This document shows positions 20,783 to 30,866 of a stretch of 64,000 nt of DNA, piece after piece. Within the stretch, counting starts at the first letter, position 1; each line of letters starts with the position of its first letter. Where the stretch lies: positions 124,001 through 188,000 of the forward strand of contig MU385753.1 of assembly GCA_022497155.1 (NCBI GenBank), in the 5' to 3' direction. This DNA comes from Whalleya microplaca. Its lineage: Eukaryota > Ascomycota > Sordariomycetes > Xylariales > Xylariaceae. The notes beneath the pieces were generated by a model. That model searched no databases. It had not been told where the DNA came from and was given only the letters and a program-made list of their open reading frames with translations. Both the position numbers and the translations under genes were made by a program.

Positions 20783-22653
20783 GTTGGACAATTGTTTTTG
20801 GGCGCAGGCTTTGTTTACGTTTGACGAGGGCGCAAAATATCGGTATGGGTTTCTGGATGTTCAGGAGTTGTTGAAGGTTGATCGGCGGTGATAGGGGGCA
20901 GTTGGGACGGTGGGAAAGGGAAATCTAAGGCAGCTAGGAAGATCGCGGCGCGGCGATGTGCGTTGCAGTTTGCAGTTTGCAGTTTGCAGTTTGCAGGTTG
21001 CAGGCTGCAGAGTGTGTTGTTGTTGGAGGTGATTAGTATGTAAGTAAGTTATTCAGTGCTCGTGTCCGCTATAAATCGTTGTTCTCTCTGTGTGTTGATT
21101 AGATCAAACAATCAATTCTCTACTGGCCTCGTAACCGTAACCGTACCCGATCGAATATTGGTGGAGTTGCAAAGAGAATGGGGGGGGGGAAGAGGTTAGG
21201 CAAGCGGTCTGATGTTAGGATCACCAAAAAGCAGTTCAAAGCGTGTGTGATAAGACTATGCTAAGTATGTACAGCCAGACAGCGCATTTTCAGGGCAACA
21301 GGGCTCGGAATCTCCAGTAACACAGCCCACCATGCGCCAAGCATGAATCTGCTCGTTACCTAATGGGGTACATACACAGGCCCGGCCTGGTACTGCGACA
21401 TACCTTCGATAGTGCTAAGGTAGTGGGCCTCCAAGTACATATCACTTGTATGTACATAAGTTCGAGCAGAAAGTCATGTCACATGACCCTGTATCAGCTT
21501 ATGCATTTATGCAACCTTGAATCAACTCACGATATAATCTGAAATCCGTGGATGTCTGGCCCTGAGCATGTCTTACAGCTGAGACAGCCGTTGATATGGT
21601 AATTGGAAATATCATTGAGCTGATAGGAAAATACAGTATTAGGTTCGTCTGATCCGCCCAAACACGCACTGGTCCGCAGCATATACAACAGGTAGCTAGC
21701 GTAGGGGTCACCGTTATGATGCGTATAGCTGGTTGATATACCTTTAGAGTTCGTACAGTGTACAATTACCTCATCATGATAATGTCTCAGCTCTCTCTTA
21801 CGTATACACGTTCCCCAGCTACAAAGGTAGGTAATATACCTCTCATTAAGCTAGGCCTCCTGAATATAGACTATATCATTCATTAGGTACGACGTTAATA
21901 TGATACCTGACTACTCACATGCATTGCCCACACTGTTTGCTCTCCCGTACTCGTGCCACTGTCCATGCTCACGACATCTTTCCTCCCGTCGTCGTGAAAC
22001 TCGAACAACACCGAATCCTCATACATAATCATTGAAAGCCCATAAATCGAAACCTGCCTTCTTCTCAAAGCTTCCATATCAATCTAATATGTGCTATTTC
22101 TTTATAGGGCTAGTAGCCATGGCGAGCCTCCTTAATCTATACATAATGTCGTCCTTCCTAAGTCCTGTGGGCTTTGAATCCGAGGAGACCATAGCATCAC
22201 TATATTATCCCGCATTCTCGCTGTGTCCAAGTAAAGAACCTCGACCAGCAGTAGGCAGTTTACCTCCTTCCCTCATAGCTATAACACCCATCCCAGCATG
22301 CACAATAAACCATCATCTTACTGACATCTTACAGCTTCCATCTCACTTAAGACACGATACGGAGGGATCAACAAATGTAAACGAGCTAGCTCATCAAGTT
22401 AAAACATCGCAGACGCGTATATTATTTCTTCATATGGTACTCCGTACACTTCGCCCATTCCATATCCATGTCATTCTGCCTACTATAACACTTTGTATTC
22501 CCATCCCCCCCTTTTCCCCTCCCCCTTTGTGAAGAAAATCCAAGCGACCGCATCGGTTACGGCCACGCCATCCCCACCACCACCTCTCCCCTCCCTCTCC
22601 CTCTCCCCCCCTCTCCCTCTCCCTCCCTCTCTCACTCCTTCTCACTCCCCCAC
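20783..22653. other. Intergenic region upstream of RAB11
   Basis: 1.9 kb. Near the Rab start it contains the TTTGCAG tandem repeat; near the chromodomain gene stop it contains a long C/T-rich tract (about 22500-22650). The plus-strand frame 22032-22532 begins with TTG, is hydrophobic and low in complexity, and I do not call it. Confidence 0.5.
20962..21010. repeat. TTTGCAG tandem repeat in the RAB11 upstream region
   Basis: Five to six copies of a 7-base unit (GCAGTTT), the last two degenerate, lie 180-230 bases upstream of the Rab start codon. Confidence 0.85.
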
Positions 22654-25600
22654 TCAATACTTCTTCTGCAGCAGCTTATTCAGGACCTTATCCGCACTAT
22701 CGACAGAGACGTGACTAGCGTCGCGGCCCTCATTCTTCAGGTCGTGGTACCACTCGAGCGTGGGCTTGTACTGGTACCTTACGGTCTGGACCGCCTCGTC
22801 CTTGAGGCGGGCGCCGTACGCCGCCTCGTACAGATCGTTGGCGCACTTGCTGCGCACGCCCTCCATCTCGGGCTTGGGCGCCGGCGCGTGGAAGATCGAC
22901 CGCAGCGGCTTGCCGTCGTCGCTGTGGTGTTTGGGGAAGGGCGCGCGCCCCGGAACCGACGACGACGACGACGACGACGACTGCTGCAGTCGCGGATCCG
23001 CTCCCGAGGATGATGATGACGAGGCACCAGGCGCGGCTTCCTGACAGTTGGACCATTCGACTAAGTCCCAGCCCCTGCTGTAGAGCATTTTCTCGAAGGG
23101 GGGCAGCCAGTACTGCCCGTCATCCATCATCTCTCGGATGCGTCGGGAGGTTATATCGAGCGGGTTGTCGCTTGAGGTGTACTTCAACTCCGTTCGACTG
23201 CTGACGTAGACTGCGTCGAGGTAATAGCCCTGGCATTTCAGCGGTACTTCTTCTCGGAGGAGGTTCACCAAGCGGCACTGCATATCTAGCAAGTGCCTCG
23301 AACGCCCCCAGACGCGCCGTCTCTCTGAAGCCGCCACGTCCCAAATGAAGAGTTCCATTCTCGCATAGCGATGCACGTGAGGACTATGCGGTCTAAAGAC
23401 CGCGATCCAGGGATGACGTCCGTACGTACCGGGGGGTGTGTTGCTGTTCCAGTCCTTATCTATGGTGTAGAACAGACCATACCAAGTATTAACGCCCTTA
23501 GTGAATACTGGAGCATGTCCCAACCAGTTCTTGTAGGTGTCATATGCACATCTCAAATCGCCAAAGTGATCCGCCATTGACACGTTAGGCCATGACACGG
23601 GTTGAGTATGGAGCCTGGCCCAGGACGCCCCCCTAGAGCGGATGAACTCATCAATCCAACCTCGCAAGTCATCGGCACGATCACTCTTGAAAATCGCACT
23701 TCGAAATTCGTGAGTAACTTGAGAGGTTGGTGTGGTACTTGCATCAGTAGAAACTCCGGCATTGGTATCTGTAGGTGTTGCAGACACATCGTCGCCGAAT
23801 TCATTTGCGTCCGCGGCTTCCAACGCCGCTTCTCTTGCCTTTCGTTCTTTGATTTCACGGGCAAGTGCCAGATCGGGATCGTTTACGGTTAAGTCTGTAT
23901 AGGCCGGGATCTCGATAATTCGATAGGCTGCTTGCCTTCTCCTGGCACTTGATCCCAATACGGTGAATTTGCGATAGCGATCCAGCTTTGTTGTGCTCCA
24001 CCAACAAAACCAATTTACTAAGCTTTGCTCGTCATTGGGGTCGATGAAATGTGTAATCCACTGGACCTTCCGTATATCTTCACTGGTGTCTTCATCTCCG
24101 AATTCCTTTATGATTTCATTCAAGATCTGCCAAGCTCGAAACCTTGCCTCAAGCTCATCTCTACTTAGGCCGAATTCGTCCAGGAGTCTGTCGAGCTCAC
24201 TATTGCTGCCCCTATGACTTCTGCATATGGAATCGTATTCTTCTTCTTTCTCTAGCGTAACCGCTTTTAGATAACTTAGGAAATCGGAACCTGCAACAAT
24301 CAGGTAGTTCGGGTTACAGCAATATGACTTGAACCACTCTAAAAACTGACAGAGCCTTTCTGGCTCTGAAAGAGCGAAACTAGGCGTTATCAGGAAGGCT
24401 CGACCGTGAGGAAATAGTCGAGTCAACTGTAGTGTACCTGGCTCGATCCCAGTGGTCATGTCAGAAGGGAACCTTGGTGGGTTGAATTGACCCGTAGCAA
24501 GGTCCCAAAAGGTGTAGCAACGCTTATTGTCGACCATTTGGAATATTCGCGGTATTTTCCGAATAGAGCATGTCACATTTTCATGGAAGATGACGGTGCC
24601 TGCTTTGCCAACTCGTACGGCTTCGTGAAATCTCGCCCAGCTTTCTTCATATTCATGTGAAAAAATTCGGCAGTCTGGTTGATAAGAGCCTATGAATCGT
24701 AGCGTTAGTAATCATCCGGCGGTTGCAAAGTGCTATAAGGTCTCGAATCTTACTTACGGAGCCAGAACTTTATCACGTTGCCCACCTGCATTTCACTTTG
24801 GGGGATAAGCAACATGAACACCTGATTGTCCTTCATCTTTGGTGCTTGGGGAAGGAACCGAGAATAATCTAATCCTGTAAGATCATTGATGATCTGAGAA
24901 TGCGGTCTTTGTTCCTTATCATCTAGAGCCTCAGGGAGAGGATTTGGAGGGAAGAGCTTCGGATCAGCCTGTGACTTATAGATCATATGTTTTAAAGGGG
25001 CTTGAGACTCGACTGTTCCCGTTTCAAAGCCAAGTCCCTTCCAGTCTTCACTTGCGGAAGGATACACGAGTATCGAAAATTCATCGGCTACCATATGGAA
25101 CCCAAAAGAACATCGCTGTAGGTTCTCTGCTACATTTGCCAATGCCGATGTGGTTTCTTTTGGAGGAGGCTCAACAGCGCCAGCAGAAAGTATTTCGCCA
25201 AGCAAGTGAGACTGCTGAGAGATGAAATTATAGGAAGCACATGTGGTGTCAAAGTGTAGCGTCTCTTGAGCAATGAAGGCTGAAAGCCATGGCTGACTCT
25301 GGCGAGCTATACCATTGAACAAGACCCCAACCGAATTTGACCCAGCTGATCCAAACACAACCGTCTTCGCAACCACCTGTGTTTGCCCTCTCCCCTGGTA
25401 ATTAGCCAGAGAAAGTTTTCTAGGAGCAGATGGGGGCTGTTTGACTGGTTCTGACGCTGATAAAGGAGGGTCAACATCTCCTGGCTTGTCTAGTACTTGG
25501 TCAGGAGCATCTGTCATCGGATGGTCCTCCGGTTCAACGTCTTCCACTTCCGTAAAGCGGACAGACTTCTTCACCTTTGGTGCCGATGTTGCTGCACTCG

Positions 25601-26888
25601 TGTCTACAGGCGACAATGCTACAGGGCTCTGCGTGAAAGATGGTCCTTCCGAGGGAGAAGAAGGGTCCTTCGCACTCATCTGATCTGGTCTATGTTGATG
25701 CGGTTCATTGTTTGTCAGGATAAAACTCGTTGGGATGGAAGAAATGCTCGGGGGTACATTGTCACTCCTCTCGATCCCTCTCTTCTTAGCTAAGTTCCGG
25801 ACACGCATCGTACTAAACGCTTTCGGTGCCTTAGTCGGGTCGTTCATGGCATCGCCCAGGTTCACTCTCTTCTTTCGTTCTTTACCTCCCTTCAAGATCT
25901 TCTTGATCGGAGCTGATGGTGCGGCCGGCTGCGGACGAGTACGAGTTGCCGTCAGTCGTTTACCGGCAAACTTGTTTGCCAGGCTTGACGATGGTTTGGG
26001 AGGTGGTGCCGGCAATATGGAAGCGGGTCTTGGTGTTGAACTTGGCTTTCTTTGATTTGGGCCTTTACCAACTATGGTCTTAGAACGACTCGGATCTATA
26101 CTCGTACTAGGCTTCCTCGCAGTACCCTGATATCCAGTCATTGTGCCACCTTTTGTTCGATTATTCGAAGCAGCTGGCTTGGCTGCTGGTTGTGCTGGCA
26201 GCGACGCCTTGAACGACGATGCTGTCGGTGATACCTGTGAGGGCCGTCTTCTATTCACAGGCCGGTCCTGTTTTTCGCCTTCCAGGACTTTTGGTGATGG
26301 AATCCCGCGGAAAATTTTCTGCTTGATGACATGTTGAGGCTGAGTTTGGGGTGGGACACGGCTAGGGGTAGTCTCCTCTCTTTCCTGGGCCTCTGCCTCG
26401 GGGCTTGTGACATCTTTGCTAGCCCCTGAATCAGAGTCGGCATCCTCAATCTCGACAGGGAGTTCTGCAGGTAAAGGTTCAGTGAGCGGCAAACCGAGAC
26501 GTTTCCGTTTGGCATTACGCCTCATGTGCCTCTCTGTCTTCGCTCGACAAGCGGCATTGTATTCTTCAACATCAAACGCCTTCTGGTTTCCAGCTGCAAT
26601 TTCTTTCTTGGTCTCTTCCCACTGCAGAAGCAGACCAGGTCCGAAATTTTTGAGAGGCTCCCAGGTGCACTGATCCAAAGGAAAGCCCTCCCATTTGATG
26701 AGGTATTGGGTTTCGCCAGGATTTTCTGGATCAGGACGTTCGGCGTAGACATCATCGACAAACCAGTCCTTGTTTGCATCATTCTCGTCGACGTCCTCTT
26801 GGTCAGTAGAGGTGATAGATATGTCATCCATGTCGTCATGAGCGGCAACCTCAGAAGGTACGTACAGACCGGGTGACGGGGACGCCAT
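22654..26888 (-). CDS. Large chromodomain protein (possible Chp1/CDP-2-like silencing factor)
   Basis: Two exons, 24758-26888 and 22654-24689, give 1388 residues. The intron has a GTAAGT donor, TACTAACG branch site and CATAG acceptor, and phases match. Residues 41-92 form a chromodomain, WFVDDVYAER then QYLIKWEGFPLDQCTWEPL, with conserved Trp at 66 and 76, so binding to methylated histone H3 lysine is expected. A long basic, Pro/Ser/Lys-rich disordered stretch follows to about residue 500. A folded region then appears (VGVLFNGIARQSQPWLSAF, FGFHMVADEFSILVYP) that resembles a SPOC-like fold. The next conserved part has GRAFLITPSFALSEPERL and could be PIN-like, as in fission yeast Chp1. The C-terminal part (WYGLFYTIDKDWN, PWIAVFRPH) has no name I know. 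The chromodomain is certain; the other domain labels are hypotheses. Confidence 0.8.
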
Positions 26889-27966
26889 CTCTCAAGTTGT
26901 AGGTCTGAATGGGTAAACAGATCCGGGCCTTAGTGTAATGTAGTGAGTTGGATCATGAGCACGGATGAATGCTGTGATTGGGGGTCTTGATGATACTGAA
27001 TGGTACCTAGTTCAATATTTAACAATTGTTAGGTGCGATGGACCCGAGTTGTTTATCACGAAAGGTCTACAATCTGGATATCTCCGGACACAATCCATAT
27101 CATTCTAGTTTCGTAGATGTGCGTCTTTGCACGTGGTATGTTCTGTGATTAATGTGACTTGCAGTTAGCTTAGGTTGAGTTGGAGGTGTAACCCATGCAT
27201 TGAGATGCACTGACCACCCAAGATAATTACCTGTAAGTAAACCGTGCCTAATGAGGTTCTTATATTTACACAGAAGTGGCAAGAATACACCCGGCGTATG
27301 TAGTCTTGTATGTGTTGGAAGCTGCGCAATTATGTACCTCTCACACAATAGATTCACATCAAGAAATCGCTACCGGCAAGTTGGGAACTGGACGTAAACT
27401 ACCTAAGGTAGAAGGTGGGTGGAAATTGAGACATGCTAATTTAGCTTGAATGATCAATACATAATTGAGCCTAACCGCCTCTACCTATCACAAGAGCTTC
27501 TCAAATTTCTGGTACGTTTGAGAAGATTGGTCAGACAGAGTACACCTCGGTTTTGAAGCCTATGTAAATGTTCCCTAGGTTACACCGACTCATCTCAGCT
27601 TTATTTCATGATCAAAAAGTTTCGAGGAGTTGAATCTTCAATTGGGCCGTAGGTACAGTTCCGTAGTTTACCATCTACTCAACCTATAAAAACAATCAAA
27701 TAACTTAGAACTACTTGTATAGTATATACTTGTATAGTATATACTGCCTGCTGAAAATGAACTATGAAATCTTAATCTGTATGTAAGTGAGACCCGACCG
27801 TTAAATGCCCAGATTTAGGTTCAAAACGTAAGACATCATCGCCCGGCTCGCCTATGATGATATAAGTCACTGTAGAAAACGTGTCGCTCGCCCCACATCG
27901 CTTTGGCCTCCAAATGTCACCAATCCATCAGTTAAACATTAATACTTTTACCTCTAGGTAAGTCAG
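26889..27966. other. Intergenic region upstream of chromodomain gene
   Basis: 1.1 kb, AT-rich. A 15-base direct repeat (ACTTGTATAGTATAT) lies at 27713-27742. A GGTACCTAG motif lies near 27002. The small minus frame 27100-27357 is not convincing. Confidence 0.5.
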
Positions 27967-28983
27967 TCAGTAGCGGTACCTATCCGCACTCCGCTGGTCG
28001 CTCTCCTGCGGCGGCGGCGGCCTATACTCGTCGCGCTCGTCATTGAGCCAATCCTCGACGTTCCGCCAGCTCCTGGCGCCCGTGTCGACCTCGCGCTCTA
28101 TCCCGCGTCCGCCGTGTCCCCTACTACTGGCAGCACCACCACCACCGTCGCGATCACCCCAGGGGCCCTCCCAATCTCCCCCTCCTCCTCCTCTCCCCCC
28201 AGCGCCCGTGGTGCTCCGCGGACGCGCAACGACCTCGCGCTTCTCCTCAACGACGTCGCGATCCGAGCCTTCGGGCCGCCACTTGCGCTCCCAGCGGTCC
28301 TGCTTGGCGCGGTCGTGCGCGCGATTGGCCTCGATGCGCTTCTCGACGGCGTTGGCGCCGAGCGCGCCGACGGCCGCGCCGACGACCGTGCTGATGAGCT
28401 GCGTGCGCTTGCGGCGGTCGTCGTCCTCGTCGCTGCGGTGGCGGCGGTGGTGGCCCCCGCGTCGGTCCTTGCTGCTGCTGTTATACCTGCCCGCGGCCTC
28501 GGCGGCCTCTCTCCCCGCCAGGCCGCCCACGAGCGCCCCGAGCACGCCGACGCCCAGCCCCGTCGCCGAGTCCGTGAACGCGTTGTCGACGAAGTGGCGC
28601 GCCTTCTGCACGGGGCTCCGCGCGCGGTTCTCGTCGAAGTCCGAGTCCTCCGAGCCCGAGCCGCTGTAGCGCCCACCGTGGGAGGATCGTTTTTTCCGGC
28701 TGTCGCGGACCGAGCGCCGGTACTCGGACGAGGGGGGCAGGGACCGGGGTCGCGAGCGCGACTCCTGGAGCAGGTTCGTCGCCGAGGTTCGGGGGTAGCC
28801 CTGGATCGGATTGCCGTTGTACGTAGTGTAGCCCGGGCTGGCCACGCTCGGGGGTCCCTCGTATGGCACTAGGGCTTCGGCGTCTGGGTCGGGCGCTTGT
28901 TCTGTTGTGTCGCTCGAGTGCGTGTGATCCCGGTGGTGGTGGCTTGACCGGCCGCGGGAGTAATCGTCTTCGTAGCGCGACAT
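27967..28983 (-). CDS. Glycine-zipper protein of unknown function
   Basis: A single exon of 338 residues, starting MSRYEDDYSRGRSSHHHRDH. The N-terminal half is Ser/Arg/Pro-rich and disordered. Two hydrophobic Gly-rich segments follow: ATGLGVGVLGALVGGLAG (near residues 140-160) and STVVGAAVGALGANAVE (near 200-215). They are separated by a strongly charged Arg/Asp/His stretch. Such glycine zippers can pack in membranes or form oligomers. The C terminus is Gly/Arg-rich and acidic. The layout resembles fungal DUF3824-type proteins, but I cannot confirm this. The gene is very GC-rich, which explains the long open frames on the other strand; they are not genes. It has no obvious functional link to its neighbours. 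Confidence 0.7.
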   Translation of the reverse strand: MSRYEDDYSRGRSSHHHRDHTHSSDTTEQAPDPDAEALVPYEGPPSVASPGYTTYNGNPIQGYPRTSATNLLQESRSRPRSLPPSSEYRRSVRDSRKKRSSHGGRYSGSGSEDSDFDENRARSPVQKARHFVDNAFTDSATGLGVGVLGALVGGLAGREAAEAAGRYNSSSKDRRGGHHRRHRSDEDDDRRKRTQLISTVVGAAVGALGANAVEKRIEANRAHDRAKQDRWERKWRPEGSDRDVVEEKREVVARPRSTTGAGGRGGGGGDWEGPWGDRDGGGGAASSRGHGGRGIEREVDTGARSWRNVEDWLNDERDEYRPPPPQESDQRSADRYRY

Positions 28984-30866
28984 GTTCTTTAATTACCAGG
29001 TAGGTCTCGCGCTATGATGAATTGTCGCAGCAAATAGCGTGAATCGCCAGGGACTGTATGCGGCTAGATGCTTTAGCTGGGTTGCAATGTACAGAATCTG
29101 TGAAACAGTGGCGGAAAGTTGCGCAGAAAAGGTCCGGTAGAGACGGCCTATATCAGCCCGAAGACAGCAATAAGCTGACTTATCTCGGATCGTGGTGATA
29201 ATGGTTGAGACTTTTTGGGCAGTGGAAATCGAGATGAGTAGAAAAGCCTCAGTCCCTCGGGTTCTTAAAATATATTGATTCCTAGGCTTCCATGTGATCT
29301 TACCGAGATGTTGTGTTCTAAGCAGGCTGGAGGAGGCGAAGCAAGGAGTAAAACGCATATATATGTATGTCCAATATATTAATTACCTCGGTGAGAACAG
29401 AGGGAACTACAGGTCGTATTAGAATGTCTTAACATCATTAATAGAAGGCTCTCGTGAAGGCTTATTCATGTCTGGTGATCCCAGCCATTCTATGCTGCAC
29501 TCCGGACCAATGCGAACCTAGACATGCAAAGCATGATATGCCAAAGAGTTGCAGCAGACAAGCGGGCAGGCGGGCAATGATCTTGGACACCTTAAAGACC
29601 GCGAATATATGGCCCAGTTGACTCTGCTGGCAGCTGACCATTGGTGGGGGGCTTTAGGCCATGATGTCACGCTTCTGTGCCCTCCTCCCTCGGCAGCAAG
29701 CAGATGGATCACCTACGCAGCCTGCATAGATCGCATAGCTCTCTCTCTCCCTCTCTCTCGCCACCGTCATCAGAGGAAAGCCAAAGCGAATACCACCACT
29801 GATACCACACAGCCCATTTTACCCAGCCAACTACACTCACTCAAGCTCTACGAAGGTTGTCTCCTTGATAGTATAATTCGACGGACCGAACCGTGCTAGT
29901 TGACCGCCGTAACTTTGAATACCACACCATCTGCTTCAACACCCAAGGAAACCCCGGACATACGGGAGCGCTAGTCTTCCCATTGTTCGTCCAGACGTGC
30001 AAGAAATATGCAGGTACACAGCCTCTTATGCAGACTATGTATAATGTGCAATTCAGGATGTGCAATTCAGGAGACCCCGTCTTGACCATGTAAACCATTG
30101 CTCTGAAACTACAATATGAACAGCACAAGTGAAAACCCAAGGGTATAGTAAAGAACTATTAGGTTGTCCTGTGTATCTCACTAAGCTCTACATTTGATTG
30201 GCCCTTGGAATACATCCGTTCCATAGCCGACCGACGTCAAATCAATTTTCAGCGCAATCCTCCCTGACGATGTCCATTGTATCATACATTCGCGTCGCGT
30301 AACATATGCCATGAGTGCGACTCATACCTGATATCTGACCGTCCTCCATAGAAATTCGTCACAGCACGATCATGATAGACAAACAGGGTATCTCGTAGTG
30401 CTCGGTAAATGCAGGAGAACATTCTCGAAGCTCGGTCTCCAGGGAGAGGGTGTAAAGGTGAAGAAGACCATTGATTCGCTCCCAAAACCGGGAAAGGCGT
30501 GTGTGGGTGCTGAGCTGATTGGCAGCATTCCTTTGCCGAAAGACAGGTCGAAAAGAAACTGGAAAGAAAATAGAAAAGAAGCATTACGTGTGCAGAAACT
30601 GTGACAGTGTCAAACCAGCGACAGTGTCTACTGAGTACTGAGTGGTATTATCATCCCATCGATGAGAGTGGGATCAAACATGCTCCGACACCGGTTCGGA
30701 GCTCAAGCTTGGCAACACCTGGGTATCTGTTGCGTCGGAAAACAGGAAAATAAACGGAGTGAGACGAGTGGTCGTGTAATCGTGTAATCGTGTACCATCA
30801 AGACAGCGTACAACGGGCCAACGTCGCGGGTACAGTCGCAAACCGAGCAACAACAGCCACGATGGC
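28984..30866. other. Gene-free region
   Basis: 1.9 kb between the glycine-zipper gene start and the next stop. A 14-base direct repeat (ATGTGCAATTCAGG twice) is at 30044-30071. Small ORFs on both strands (e.g. 28993-29358, 29549-29899) show no domain or plausible splicing. Confidence 0.5.

Noticed and set aside
22032..22532. 166-codon plus-strand frame
   Set aside because: Begins with TTG and has low-complexity Pro/Leu-rich composition in the expected 3' region of the chromodomain gene.
28114..28872. 252-codon plus-strand frame opposite the glycine-zipper gene
   Set aside because: GC-driven shadow; Ala/Arg-rich without domain.
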